64,000 bases of DNA from Saliterribacillus persicus. Lineage in GTDB: Bacteria; Bacillota; Bacilli; Bacillales; Amphibacillaceae. The notes beneath the pieces are model-generated. The model saw only the letters and a program-made list of their open reading frames with translations. It was not told the DNA's origin and did not search any database. Location: contig NZ_QPJJ01000005.1 in NCBI RefSeq assembly GCF_003337485.1, forward strand, positions 86,856-150,855, in the 5' to 3' direction. The translations under genes were made by a program, and so were the position numbers. This document shows positions 34,393 to 42,684 of this stretch, in pieces; positions within the stretch are counted from its first letter, which is position 1, and every line of letters starts with the position of its first letter.

Positions 34393-34550
34393 CTAGCTTT
34401 CTATGTATAGAAATTCTACAATTCTATCTCTATAAAAACATAAGATTTCACCTGTTTAACAGTTAAATGTCTATCATTTTATCCTCGTGGCTTATACATT
34501 TGATTAGCTTTTAGATGGAGTTCAACCTAGATTTTATCTTCTAACGTGCT

Positions 34551-34586
34551 AAAAAATCACCCAACTTTTTTAAAAAAGAAGGGTGA
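34551..34586 (-). terminator. Intrinsic terminator of the SAM riboswitch (expression platform)
   Basis: On the minus strand TCACCC...GGGTGA with an inner CTTTTTT/AAAAAAG stem is followed by TTTTTT. It lies between the aptamer and metY, so SAM-dependent termination would stop the whole operon. Confidence 0.85.
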
Positions 34587-34598
34587 CCCTGTCTGAAG

Positions 34599-34696
34599 CT
34601 TGCTCATATCTATCAAAGCGTGCGCCTTGCAGGAATTGGCACCTTAAATTATGTAGGTTGAAGAGTTTCATCGGAACCATCCCTCCATCATGCAAC
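34599..34696 (-). ncRNA. SAM-I riboswitch (S-box) aptamer
   Basis: Read on the minus strand, the leader contains the S-box consensus in order: GGAGGGA, CCGATGAAAC, CAACC, AAGGTGCCAATTCCTGCA and TGATAGATATGAG, closed by a TTGC/GCAA base of P1. It binds S-adenosylmethionine; high SAM favours the terminator at 34551-34586 and shuts off metY and the microcompartment genes. S-boxes normally sit in front of methionine, cysteine and SAM genes, including mtnKA in B. subtilis. Confidence 0.95.
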
Positions 34697-34776
34697 ATAA
34701 AAGAATGACTCTATACTCGAAATATCGAAATTTCTTCATTAAAATGAAATTTGTCGATTTTTACTATCTTTTCTGA

Positions 34777-34805
34777 ATATTATCACCTTTAAGAATATTC
34801 GTCAA
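34777..34805 (-). promoter_or_regulatory. Sigma-A promoter of the S-box/metY/BMC operon
   Basis: TTGACG (34805-34800), a 17-bp spacer and TAATAT (34782-34777) on the minus strand. Transcription would begin near 34770, about 75 nt before the S-box aptamer. Confidence 0.8.
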
Positions 34806-34860
34806 TAAGAGTCATCAGTATAGAAGTCACTTATATCAAATGTTTGGTTCATATTATCAG

Positions 34861-36339
34861 TTATAATTTCAAGACATGAACAGAGTGAGGAGGAATGTCG
34901 AATCGAATCGTTTCACCATTAAATTCGAGTGTTTCTTCTTTCAGTTTTATTCTATCGGGATTTTTAACATCATTATAAGCATCCTTCGAATCAGATAAGA
35001 TACTATATAACTTACCATGCTTTTGCTCCGTACCTTTTAAAGTTATTGAGTGCGAATTGTCAGGATCACGATTAATGAGAGAAATGGCAAGCTGTCCATT
35101 TTTTGAGCTTCTAGTTGCTATCATGTCAATCGCTGGGATCGTTATTTTCTTTCCATCCAACCACACATCAAATGTTGAGTCTATATCTGCCCAACTGTCT
35201 ATCACTTCATCTTCCATATAGTTCGTATAAAGTTCAAAAACATAAAATGTTGAACGCAAGACTATTCCATCTGCATGTGTGTAAATCATTCCTCTTGTAT
35301 TAACAGTCGGTGAAAAGTTTGCCATTTTCACACTATCTCCGTGCTTTAAACATTGATTTAGAAAACAAGCACTGAAGATTGCATCTGCCATTGTATAGGA
35401 GTCATTCCAATCATTTTTATCACGCGGTGTTAAATAATCCTCTGGCTTAGAATCAACATTTGGGTGATGCCAACCTCTTAAATTCCACTCGTCGAAGGAA
35501 ATTTTTATCTTATCTAAATACCCTAGAGCACCTAAAATATGCTTCGTTTTGACAATCTCTGGTTCAATAGCTAATGTATATGCCATACACGTCTCAAAAT
35601 CAGCTAAATCATTTTTTTCATTTAATGTATCCCAATAACCGTGGATTGAGATCCAGTCTAAATATTTGCCTGCTTCACGAAGTAAATTAATATTCCAATC
35701 TAAATCTGCGATACTTGCTGCAAACAATTCAATATTTGGATCTACTCTTTTCATCATTTTAGCCGATTCTTTAACATATCGACCCCATTCTTTTAAATCC
35801 TTTGCCCCCATTTCCCAATCGCCATAATTTTCATTTCCAATACTCCAGAACCTTACGTTATAGGGGTTAGCATAACCATTTTCAATTCTTTTTTTAGCCC
35901 ATTTTCCATCAACCGTTAAATTACAGTATTCTACCCAGTCACTCATTTCCTCTGCTGTTCCACTACCTGCATTTGTACAAATATACGGCTCTGCACCAAT
36001 TTTTTTAGAATAAGAAATAAATTCATCTGTTCCAAACTGATTGCTTTCTTCCACTCGCCAAGCTTTATCAAAAAAAGGAATTCTATTTTCACCTACACCG
36101 TCCATCCAATGATAATTCGAAACAAAACACCCACCCGGCCAACGCATAACAGGTACATGTATTCGTTTTAAGGCTTCCATTACATCTGTTCGAAATCCAT
36201 CACGATCAGCTAAGGCGTGACCTGGCTCATAAATACCACCATAAATCTGTCTATGAAAATGCTCGATAAAGTGCCCGTAAATCATAAAATCTCTTGCATG
36301 TAATTTTCTATTAGGACGAACTTCAATTTGATTGGACAA
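34861..36339 (-). CDS. Alpha-L-arabinofuranosidase, GH51
   Basis: This 492-residue intracellular GH51 enzyme releases arabinose from arabino-oligosaccharides with retention of configuration. The acid/base is Glu170 in WSIGNEN and the nucleophile is Glu284 in SFDEWN. YGHFIEHFHRQIYGGIYEPGHALAD and MRWPGGCFVSNYHW are the usual N-terminal barrel blocks; residues after about 400 form the beta-sandwich domain. It has no signal peptide. It is the last gene of a three-gene unit with a TauE/SafE permease and an SDR enzyme, 19 nt behind the permease gene. A cre site lies in front of that unit. Confidence 0.94.
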   Translation of the reverse strand: MSNQIEVRPNRKLHARDFMIYGHFIEHFHRQIYGGIYEPGHALADRDGFRTDVMEALKRIHVPVMRWPGGCFVSNYHWMDGVGENRIPFFDKAWRVEESNQFGTDEFISYSKKIGAEPYICTNAGSGTAEEMSDWVEYCNLTVDGKWAKKRIENGYANPYNVRFWSIGNENYGDWEMGAKDLKEWGRYVKESAKMMKRVDPNIELFAASIADLDWNINLLREAGKYLDWISIHGYWDTLNEKNDLADFETCMAYTLAIEPEIVKTKHILGALGYLDKIKISFDEWNLRGWHHPNVDSKPEDYLTPRDKNDWNDSYTMADAIFSACFLNQCLKHGDSVKMANFSPTVNTRGMIYTHADGIVLRSTFYVFELYTNYMEDEVIDSWADIDSTFDVWLDGKKITIPAIDMIATRSSKNGQLAISLINRDPDNSHSITLKGTEQKHGKLYSILSDSKDAYNDVKNPDRIKLKEETLEFNGETIRFDIPPHSVHVLKL

Positions 36340-36358
36340 AGGAAACCCTCCTTAGTAT

Positions 36359-37114
36359 TTAACCTATAATGAGTCTAATAGCACCGATAGCTGCAAATCC
36401 AAGTACCATGTATTGGAAAATTCTTTGTGGAATGATCTTTAACATTTTAACACCGAAATAGGCACCTATTAATATCGCCGGTATGAGCCAAATATTAAAC
36501 ATAATTGAAGCACTGGTGATGATTCCTAAGTGAATATAAAAAGGAATCTTTATTACATTCACGAATAAGAAAAACCATGCTCCCGTTCCGACAAATTCTT
36601 GTTTCGGTAATCCTTTAACAAGTAAGTAGATTGCCATTACACCACCAGCAGCATTTCCAATCATTGTGGTAAAGCCCGCAAGTATTCCCATCGTGATTGT
36701 GAATGAACGTGATTGAGGTAATAAGTCATTAAAACGGTCACCTAATTTATCACGGCCAATATGTAGTCCAATTAAGGCAAGTACAAGAATACCGACTATT
36801 GGTTTTAATTGTTCACTTGTTACAACATCTAAGACTAGGTAGCCTAAAAAGATACCGATTAAAACCCAAGGGACAAGTGAAAATAAATATCGCCAAACAA
36901 CGTTCTTCCGGTAATAGGTGACCGCATATAAGTCACCGACAATTAATAGTGGTAACAATATCCCAACTGAATCTCTCGCCGGAAATAACATCATAAAAAC
37001 AGTTACAACTAATATGCCCATACTTGCTATCCCTGTTTTAGCAAAACCAATTAACATGGCACATAAAATTACAATAATCCATTCGCCTAAAACTAAGTCA
37101 AAAATCTTCATCAT
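36359..37114 (-). CDS. TauE/SafE family membrane permease
   Basis: A 251-residue membrane protein with seven to eight hydrophobic segments. The two-fold family signature is visible: IGFAKTGIASMGILVVTVFMMLF in the first half and GILAGFTTMIGNAAGGVMAIYLL in the second. The family exports sulfite, sulfoacetate and other small organic anions in characterised cases, but many members are unassigned. AGGGG lies immediately before two adjacent ATGs (37114 and 37111). The position between an SDR dehydrogenase and a GH51 arabinofuranosidase gives no clear substrate; an organic acid from sugar oxidation is as likely as a sulfur compound. Confidence 0.85.
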   Translation of the reverse strand: MMKIFDLVLGEWIIVILCAMLIGFAKTGIASMGILVVTVFMMLFPARDSVGILLPLLIVGDLYAVTYYRKNVVWRYLFSLVPWVLIGIFLGYLVLDVVTSEQLKPIVGILVLALIGLHIGRDKLGDRFNDLLPQSRSFTITMGILAGFTTMIGNAAGGVMAIYLLVKGLPKQEFVGTGAWFFLFVNVIKIPFYIHLGIITSASIMFNIWLIPAILIGAYFGVKMLKIIPQRIFQYMVLGFAAIGAIRLIIG

Positions 37115-37139
37115 CCCCTGGCTTTAGTAACTTCAATTC

Positions 37140-37955
37140 TTATTTCTTTAAACGTAGCTGGTAGTAATCTTCTTCCTTTGTATTTTCAGCAAATTCTTTA
37201 AGTTCTTCTAATTGATCATAGACTGAAATGATTCGTCCCTTGAATTCTGTCACTTTATCTTCTGCCATATTTAATACCCAGGCAGGTGCCACATCGGGCT
37301 TCACATCAATTTCATCCTCAAATAATTTTTCTATTCCAGAAAGATAAGACTGCCCCACCTTACTGTCTCGCTGATAACGTGTCATATCCGTATCGTTTAA
37401 TCCTGGGTCTAAAGCATACGTGTCCACATTCGTATCCTCTAATTCAGCGGAAAGATTTTCTGTAAATCTTGCAATTGCCGTTTTCGATACACCGTATCCA
37501 TTTCCATATTTAAATGTACCGATTGTCCCTCCGCCAACTATATTTATAATTTTCCCGAATTGCTGCTGTAGCATTACTGGAACAACATGATGTGTACAAT
37601 TAAATGTACCGATTATATTTGTAGTTAAATCATTCTTAAAGTCTTCAGTATTAACTTCCCACGTTGGTCCGATTGCCTGAAAAGATCCAGCATTGTTAAC
37701 CCAAACATCAATTTTTCCAAACGCATCTATTGTATATTTAACAGCATCCTTAATATCCTGTTCATCTGTTACATCCATGGTAATCATGCGATGATCGCCA
37801 GAAATTTTCAAAATTTCTTCTCGTACTTCATTTAATTTATCTTCGTTCCTACCAGATCCTACTACTATATAATTTTCACGTGCAAAATATAACGCCATAT
37901 TTCTACCTATTCCTCTAGTTGCGCCTGTAATAAAGATAACCTTTTTATTTTCCAT
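37140..37955 (-). CDS. SDR family oxidoreductase
   Basis: A 271-residue classical short-chain dehydrogenase. The cofactor motif is TGATRGIG (residues 11-18), followed by the NAG motif in VNNAGSF and the catalytic YGVSK. Residues after the catalytic helix (YALDPGLNDTDMTRYQRDSK) are longer than in the simplest members. The basic residue after the second strand (SGRNEDK) suggests NADP(H). It is the first gene of the operon with the TauE/SafE permease and GH51, behind a cre site; oxidation or reduction of a sugar or sugar acid is plausible but unproven. Confidence 0.85.
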   Translation of the reverse strand: MENKKVIFITGATRGIGRNMALYFARENYIVVGSGRNEDKLNEVREEILKISGDHRMITMDVTDEQDIKDAVKYTIDAFGKIDVWVNNAGSFQAIGPTWEVNTEDFKNDLTTNIIGTFNCTHHVVPVMLQQQFGKIINIVGGGTIGTFKYGNGYGVSKTAIARFTENLSAELEDTNVDTYALDPGLNDTDMTRYQRDSKVGQSYLSGIEKLFEDEIDVKPDVAPAWVLNMAEDKVTEFKGRIISVYDQLEELKEFAENTKEEDYYQLRLKK

Positions 37956-37972
37956 CTTTAAAATCCCCTTTG

Positions 37973-37986
37973 TGTAAGCGTTTTAA
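37973..37986 (-). promoter_or_regulatory. cre site (CcpA) in front of the SDR-TauE-GH51 operon
   Basis: TGTAAGCGTTTTAA matches the cre consensus TGWAANCGNTNWCA at 13 of 14 positions. It lies 18 bp upstream of the SDR start, over the likely leader. Confidence 0.6.
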
Positions 37987-38027
37987 AACATCGTAGCATA
38001 TTAATCAGTAGATAACCAATAACTTGT

Positions 38028-38939
38028 CTACATGGTTACATTGACAATAATCCAAACCAAAAAGAAACTAATAATCATTGTTATATTTGATGCTGTCCCT
38101 ACTAACCGTTGATTATATCCAAACATAAGAGCATACGGTAATACGGATACAGATGTTGGTAAGATAAATCCGATTAATAGCGTGAACCTAAACATTTCTT
38201 CCATTGGTAAAAAGATATAAGCGCTAATACCAAGCGTTAAACCTATAGAATATTTTGTAATTAAGAATTTCATTAGTAGCTTCCCATAGCCTTTTGCAAA
38301 TGAAAAATTAAGGTATATCCCTAATAGTAATAAAGATAATGGCATATTTGCTCCGGAAATAACTGAAGAAACCTCTGTTACAAAAGATGGCAAAGAAATT
38401 TCGAACAACCTTAAAATACTAACAATGATATATGTTTGTAGTGGTATGGATCTTGTTAATTTAAAAAGGACAGACCTAGCGTCAAGCGTCCCCATTCCCC
38501 CACTGTAATATCCAGCTATAATGTAAATTAGTCCAAACACTATAAACGAATTTCCGACATCAAACATGCCAAAGTATTTAAGTCCTTCAAATCCGAATAT
38601 ACCTTCTACAAGTGGATACGCAAACAAACCAATATTGAGTCCTGGGATCATCATCCCAAACATACCCTTTGCATCCTTAGAGTTGTTTCTAAAAACCCAC
38701 AAACCTAAAAACCCAGCTACTATTCCGTATACAATTCCAATAACAATTAAATAAAATAGGGATGGTACAAAAACAATGTCTTGAAACGTTACAATAATTA
38801 AACAAGGCAAGGTAAAATTAAAAATAATCCGAGCGACTCCCTCTCCGTCGCTTTCCTTTACGATATTTGTCCTTTTTAATAAATATCCGAGTGCAATAAT
38901 TGCTATCGAGATCAAAAATTGCAAATTAAAGCTATCCAT
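38028..38939 (-). CDS. AEC family transporter (auxin efflux carrier fold)
   Basis: A 303-residue membrane protein with ten hydrophobic segments in two inverted halves. The family pattern is visible in GYLLKRTNIVKESDGEGVARIIFNFTLPCLIIVTF near the N-terminus, the crossover GMMIPGLNIGLFAYPLVEGIFG and the second-half LPTSVSVLPYALMFGYN. Bacterial members carry malate, malonate or other organic acids. It is probably a separate unit, with no regulator beside it. The substrate is unknown. Confidence 0.88.
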   Translation of the reverse strand: MDSFNLQFLISIAIIALGYLLKRTNIVKESDGEGVARIIFNFTLPCLIIVTFQDIVFVPSLFYLIVIGIVYGIVAGFLGLWVFRNNSKDAKGMFGMMIPGLNIGLFAYPLVEGIFGFEGLKYFGMFDVGNSFIVFGLIYIIAGYYSGGMGTLDARSVLFKLTRSIPLQTYIIVSILRLFEISLPSFVTEVSSVISGANMPLSLLLLGIYLNFSFAKGYGKLLMKFLITKYSIGLTLGISAYIFLPMEEMFRFTLLIGFILPTSVSVLPYALMFGYNQRLVGTASNITMIISFFLVWIIVNVTM

Positions 38940-39050
38940 GCATGTTACCTCTATTCTTTTTCCCTTATGTATAAGTTATTTTGTATTATCTATTCTATCA
39001 TAGAAAACTGGCCTACCTTTTTCACAAATAGCAGTTTTTCATGTAATATT

Positions 39051-39079
39051 TTGACATTGTCTTCTAGTCATTGTACGAT
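39051..39079 (+). promoter_or_regulatory. Sigma-A promoter of lipM-lipA
   Basis: TTGACA (39051-39056), a 17-bp spacer and TACGAT (39074-39079). Transcription would begin near 39086, leaving a leader of about 60 nt. Confidence 0.65.
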
Positions 39080-39102
39080 TATTCTGAATTCAATCTCATA
39101 TG

Positions 39103-39140
39103 AAGGGGTGAAGAAATAGTAGACAATCATTCTTTGTCTA
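39103..39140 (+). promoter_or_regulatory. Distant Shine-Dalgarno and leader hairpin of lipM
   Basis: AAGGGGTG (39103-39110) is the only good ribosome site but lies 34-40 nt before the ATGs at 39145 and 39151. Between them TAGACAA-TCATTCT-TTGTCTA (39120-39140) forms a 7-bp hairpin; if folded, it brings the ribosome site to about 13 nt from ATG 39145. Confidence 0.5.
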
Positions 39141-39150
39141 TTACATGCAT

Positions 39151-39969
39151 ATGAAAGAAACGTGGTATTACATTGATTCAGGTCACCAAACACCAAGCTT
39201 CAACATGGCAGTTGATGAATGTTTATTAAACTGGCATAGTAAAGGTTTAATTCCACCAGTACTAAGACTATATGGATGGAAGCCTGCAGGATTATCGATT
39301 GGTTATTTTCAAAAAACAGCAAATAAAATTAACCTTGAAAAAGTAGAAGAAAAGGGATTTAAGCTTGTAAGACGCTTAACAGGGGGAAGAGCAGTTTTAC
39401 ACGATGATGAATTAACATACAGTATTATAATTAGTGAGGACCATCCATGTATTCCCACGTCAATAAAAGAAGCATATTTATATCTTTCTAAAGGGATATT
39501 AAATGGATACCAATTATTACATATAGACGCATCTTTTCATAATCAGTCACTTGCAAAATCAACAAGTTCCTCGGCTGTATGTTTTGAGGAGCCTTCTTGG
39601 TATGAGCTAATTGTCGATGGTAAAAAAGCTGCTGGAAGCGCCCAAACTAGAAAAAACGGGGTTCTATTACAACATGGATCTATTCCTATAACTATAAATG
39701 AGGAGGTATTATACGATTTATTTTTATATCCCTCAGAAGCTGTTAAAAAACGGGCTCAACAAGGATTTAAGGATAAAGCTATTTCCATTCAAGATGTTTC
39801 TAGCAAGGTGCTTTCGTATGACACGGTAAAAACTGCTTTTCGAGAGGGATTTGAACAAGCTCTTAACCTTAATTTAGAACCATATCATTTTAATGAACAA
39901 GAATTAACTGAAATTAAAACCTTACAGCGTGATAAGTACGAAAATGATCAGTGGAATCTTAATAGATAG
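39151..39969 (+). CDS. lipM: Octanoyltransferase LipM
   Basis: About 272 residues. LipM moves octanoyl groups from acyl carrier protein to GcvH, the first step of lipoate assembly in Bacillus. The N-terminus [28 protein letters not shown] aligns with B. subtilis LipM, which supports ATG 39151 over the ATG two codons upstream. [18 protein letters not shown] is the substrate-binding block, and the nucleophile is the Cys of [14 protein letters not shown] (Cys144 from this start). [22 protein letters not shown] supplies the catalytic-pocket lysine region. lipA follows 12 nt later, forming a compact lipoate operon; GcvH and LipL are not in the window. Confidence 0.93.
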   Translation: MKETWYYIDSGHQTPSFNMAVDECLLNWHSKGLIPPVLRLYGWKPAGLSIGYFQKTANKINLEKVEEKGFKLVRRLTGGRAVLHDDELTYSIIISEDHPCIPTSIKEAYLYLSKGILNGYQLLHIDASFHNQSLAKSTSSSAVCFEEPSWYELIVDGKKAAGSAQTRKNGVLLQHGSIPITINEEVLYDLFLYPSEAVKKRAQQGFKDKAISIQDVSSKVLSYDTVKTAFREGFEQALNLNLEPYHFNEQELTEIKTLQRDKYENDQWNLNR

Positions 39970-39980
39970 GGGTAATTAAA

Positions 39981-40928
39981 TTGACTAAAAATGAAACGCA
40001 TTTAAGAAAACCAGAATGGCTAAAAATTAAATTAAATACGAATAAATCATACAACCGTTTAAAGCACCTAATGCGAGATAAAAGTTTAAATACAGTTTGT
40101 GAAGAAGCGAAATGTCCAAATATTCATGAGTGCTGGAGTGAGCGTCAAACTGCAACATTTATGATTTTAGGTGATACGTGTACAAGAGGCTGCCGTTTTT
40201 GCGCGGTCAAAACTGGTTTACCTAATGAATTAGATTGGGGTGAACCAAAACGAGTAGCTGAATCAGTAGAGATCATGGGGTTAAAACATGTTGTCGTGAC
40301 ATCTGTAGCACGTGATGATCTTAAAGATGGTGGAGCAGGTGTTTTTGCTGAAACAGTGAATCAAATTAGAGAACGGGTTCCTGGTTGCACAGTAGAAATT
40401 CTTCCTTCCGATATGAAAGGTGATTATGAAAGCTTAAACTTATTAATGGGAAGCAAGCCGGATATTTTTAATCACAATATCGAAACGGTAAGACGACTTA
40501 CGAAACGTGTTCGTGCAATTGCCATGTATGATCGTTCTTTAGAATTATTAAGAAGAGTAAAAGAAATAGCTCCTTCCACTCCTACTAAATCAAGTTTAAT
40601 GGTTGGTTTAGGAGAAACAAAAGAAGAAATATTAGAAACAATGGATGACTTACGAGCAAATAATGTAGATATTATGACGATTGGACAATACTTACAGCCA
40701 TCTAAGAAGCACTTAAATGTAGAACGATATTATCACCCTGATGAATTTGAAGAACTAAAAAAAGAAGCATTCAAACGCGGATTCAAACATTGTGAATCAG
40801 CTCCACTTGTTCGTTCTTCTTACCATGCAGATGAGCAAGTTAACAAATCAGCTGCGCAGAGAAGAATTAATTACATGAAGGGGTATGAAGAAAATAGTGG
40901 GAAAGAATTATCCAACCTTAATTTTTAA
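39981..40928 (+). CDS. lipA: Lipoyl synthase LipA
   Basis: A 315-residue radical-SAM enzyme that inserts two sulfur atoms into octanoyl-protein to form lipoyl groups, destroying an auxiliary Fe-S cluster in the process. The auxiliary cluster ligands are in [12 protein letters not shown], the SAM cluster ligands in CTRGCRFC, and the conserved C-terminal Ser lies in RSSYHA. The start is TTG 39981, behind AGGGG. Placed 12 nt after lipM, so the two successive steps of lipoate synthesis are co-transcribed. Length and order of motifs are standard. A terminator follows. Confidence 0.97.
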   Translation: MTKNETHLRKPEWLKIKLNTNKSYNRLKHLMRDKSLNTVCEEAKCPNIHECWSERQTATFMILGDTCTRGCRFCAVKTGLPNELDWGEPKRVAESVEIMGLKHVVVTSVARDDLKDGGAGVFAETVNQIRERVPGCTVEILPSDMKGDYESLNLLMGSKPDIFNHNIETVRRLTKRVRAIAMYDRSLELLRRVKEIAPSTPTKSSLMVGLGETKEEILETMDDLRANNVDIMTIGQYLQPSKKHLNVERYYHPDEFEELKKEAFKRGFKHCESAPLVRSSYHADEQVNKSAAQRRINYMKGYEENSGKELSNLNF

Positions 40929-40976
40929 ATGTTGGAATGGAAGCTTACAAGCATTATAAATGTAAAAAGCTTTTTC

Positions 40977-41006
40977 AAAAGCATCTCTTCTAAGAGGTGC
41001 TTTTTT
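40977..41006 (+). terminator. Terminator of lipM-lipA
   Basis: AAGCATCTC-TTCTAA-GAGGTGCTT followed by TTTT. Confidence 0.85.
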
Positions 41007-41193
41007 ATCTTGATAATAAAAAATTGATCTTATGATTTAAGTAATTCCTATACCTAAGTGACACCCCTAAGTCCTATCTATCTCTCTATACTTTTATTCC
41101 TTCTACTATATTTTTCCGAGATGCTCTTGTATAATAGGGATTACTAAGACTAAAGCTACAATAATAAGTTTACCAGACAAAAGGAGTTACCTC

Positions 41194-41982
41194 ATGACAA
41201 ATTACAAAGTATTATTTTTAGATATAGATGGAACAATTTTAAAACGTGATCACACCATTGAAGATTCTACGAAAGAGGCCATAAAAGCAGTGCAAGAAAA
41301 AGGTATTGAAGTCTTCTTAGCTACCGGGCGCCCTTTACATGAAGTCCTTGATATTGCTGATTTACTTGATATTGACTCTTATATTGGATACAACGGTGCA
41401 TACGCAGAATTTCGTGATGATATTATCGTCAATGAGCCCTTCTCAAGAGATGTTATCCAGCATTATCTAGAAGTTGCAAAAGCAAACAACCATGAAATGG
41501 TCCTATACACTGATCAATTAAATCTATTTACATCAATGGAACATCAAAGCGTTAAAGATTTTATCGATTATTTTAAATTACAACAAAATAAAGAATTTGA
41601 TAAAGGATATATAGAAAAAATACTTGGTATTACAGTAATGAATGTTGCTGAAGGTGAGCCGGAATTATATCGCACCCCATTAAAGGAAATTACATTCTCA
41701 CAAGTAAATGTATCTGGTCTAGAAAAAGCTTATGATGTCATCCAGGATGACGTTAATAAAGGAATGGCAGTAAAGTTAATATTAGACAAACTGGGAATTA
41801 AAGCAAGTGAAGCTATAGCATTTGGTGATGGTATGAACGATAAGCAAATGCTCCAATTCGCAGGAGAAAGCTTCGCAATGGGGAATGCTAATAAAGAATT
41901 ATTTGCATATGCAAAACATAGAACCACAAGTGTGGAGGATTCAGGAGTCTATAATGGATTAAAAAGGCTTGGATTAATTTGA
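41194..41982 (+). CDS. Cof-type HAD-IIB phosphatase (YkrA-like)
   Basis: A 262-residue haloacid-dehalogenase phosphatase with a C2B cap. Motif I is FLDIDGTIL, motif II the Thr in LATGRP, motif III the Lys of AVKLILDKL, and motif IV GDGMNDKQML. Such enzymes dephosphorylate sugar phosphates, nucleotides or cofactor precursors in the cytoplasm; the exact substrate cannot be told. AAAGGAG precedes the ATG. It is monocistronic, with a TATAAT at about 41130-41135 but no clear -35, and a strong terminator downstream. Confidence 0.93.
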   Translation: MTNYKVLFLDIDGTILKRDHTIEDSTKEAIKAVQEKGIEVFLATGRPLHEVLDIADLLDIDSYIGYNGAYAEFRDDIIVNEPFSRDVIQHYLEVAKANNHEMVLYTDQLNLFTSMEHQSVKDFIDYFKLQQNKEFDKGYIEKILGITVMNVAEGEPELYRTPLKEITFSQVNVSGLEKAYDVIQDDVNKGMAVKLILDKLGIKASEAIAFGDGMNDKQMLQFAGESFAMGNANKELFAYAKHRTTSVEDSGVYNGLKRLGLI

Positions 41983-42055
41983 AAGATAGTCTAAAAACAT
42001 TCGCACCGCTCTGCTTTACTTTTGAAGCTAGTATCATTTTATAAAAAAGTTAACA

Positions 42056-42092
42056 GCAAAAAAACCAACTGAGCGAAGGTTGGTTTTTTTGC
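42056..42092 (+). terminator. Terminator of the HAD phosphatase gene
   Basis: GCAAAAAAACCAAC...GTTGGTTTTTTTGC with a 9-nt loop; the symmetric A/T runs may let it work on both strands. Confidence 0.85.
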
Positions 42093-42383
42093 TTGAAATT
42101 TTGTAGCAGACACCTTACATGGATTGGGGAGCAATAAACGATATAAGTGACTTCACTTATAAGTTTATGATGTAAATGTATCATAGAAAAAATAGAAAAT
42201 CTTACCTCTTGTAAGATATTCTGACTAACTTTTTTGCGAACTTTAGGCTCCTACCTATTTTAAAAAATATAGTCATTTACCCTTCCCCAATAAATTCCCT
42301 AACATACATTAAACTATAAGTAATGGCGAATTGCTCATTCGCTTGAACTGAACTATAACTGAACTATATAGGAGGGACATAAT

Positions 42384-42509
42384 ATGGGTGACTATGGTTA
42401 TCAACAAAAGGGCGGATATAGCCCGCCTGGTAAAAACTACGGAGAAGGTTTTGTTTTAGTTGTTGTTCTCTTCATCTTGTTAATTATCGTTGGGGCATCT
42501 TTTTACTAA
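42384..42509 (+). CDS. YjcZ-family small sporulation-type membrane protein
   Basis: A 41-residue product. The N-terminal half is Gly/Tyr/Gln-rich (MGDYGYQQKGGYSPPGKNY), and the C-terminal half is a single membrane helix, GFVLVVVLFILLIIVGASFY. This is the pattern of the YjcZ family, found only in spore-forming bacilli and made late in sporulation; its exact role is unknown. GGAGGG lies 7 nt before the ATG. A CATACATTA element about 75 bp upstream resembles a sigma-K -10, but no matching -35 was found. A strong terminator follows the stop codon. Confidence 0.88.
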   Translation: MGDYGYQQKGGYSPPGKNYGEGFVLVVVLFILLIIVGASFY

Positions 42510-42529
42510 AATTTAATCTTATTTGTTGC

Positions 42530-42562
42530 ACACCTGTAAATCAATGATTTACAGGTGTTTTA
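42530..42562 (+). terminator. Terminator of the YjcZ-like gene
   Basis: ACACCTGTAAATC-AAT-GATTTACAGGTGT, a 13-bp perfect stem, followed by TTTT. Confidence 0.85.
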
Positions 42563-42637
42563 TACTTTATGAAGCATTAAAAATTATTTTAAAAAATACT
42601 TTTTTGCAATAAATTAATGTTTTATTTGAAATGAGAG

Positions 42638-42675
42638 CAAAAGAAATAGAAGATGTAGGTCCACCTCCTATTTCT
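42638..42675 (-). terminator. Probable terminator of the GH127 gene
   Basis: On the minus strand AGAAATAG...CTATTTCT encloses a smaller AGG/CCT hairpin and is followed by TTTT; the stem is interrupted. Confidence 0.55.
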
Positions 42676-42684
42676 GTTTAAATT

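Noticed and set aside
42093-42383. Sigma-E/K promoter for the YjcZ-like gene
   Set aside because: A CATACATTA -10-like element is present, but no -35 at a suitable distance was found.
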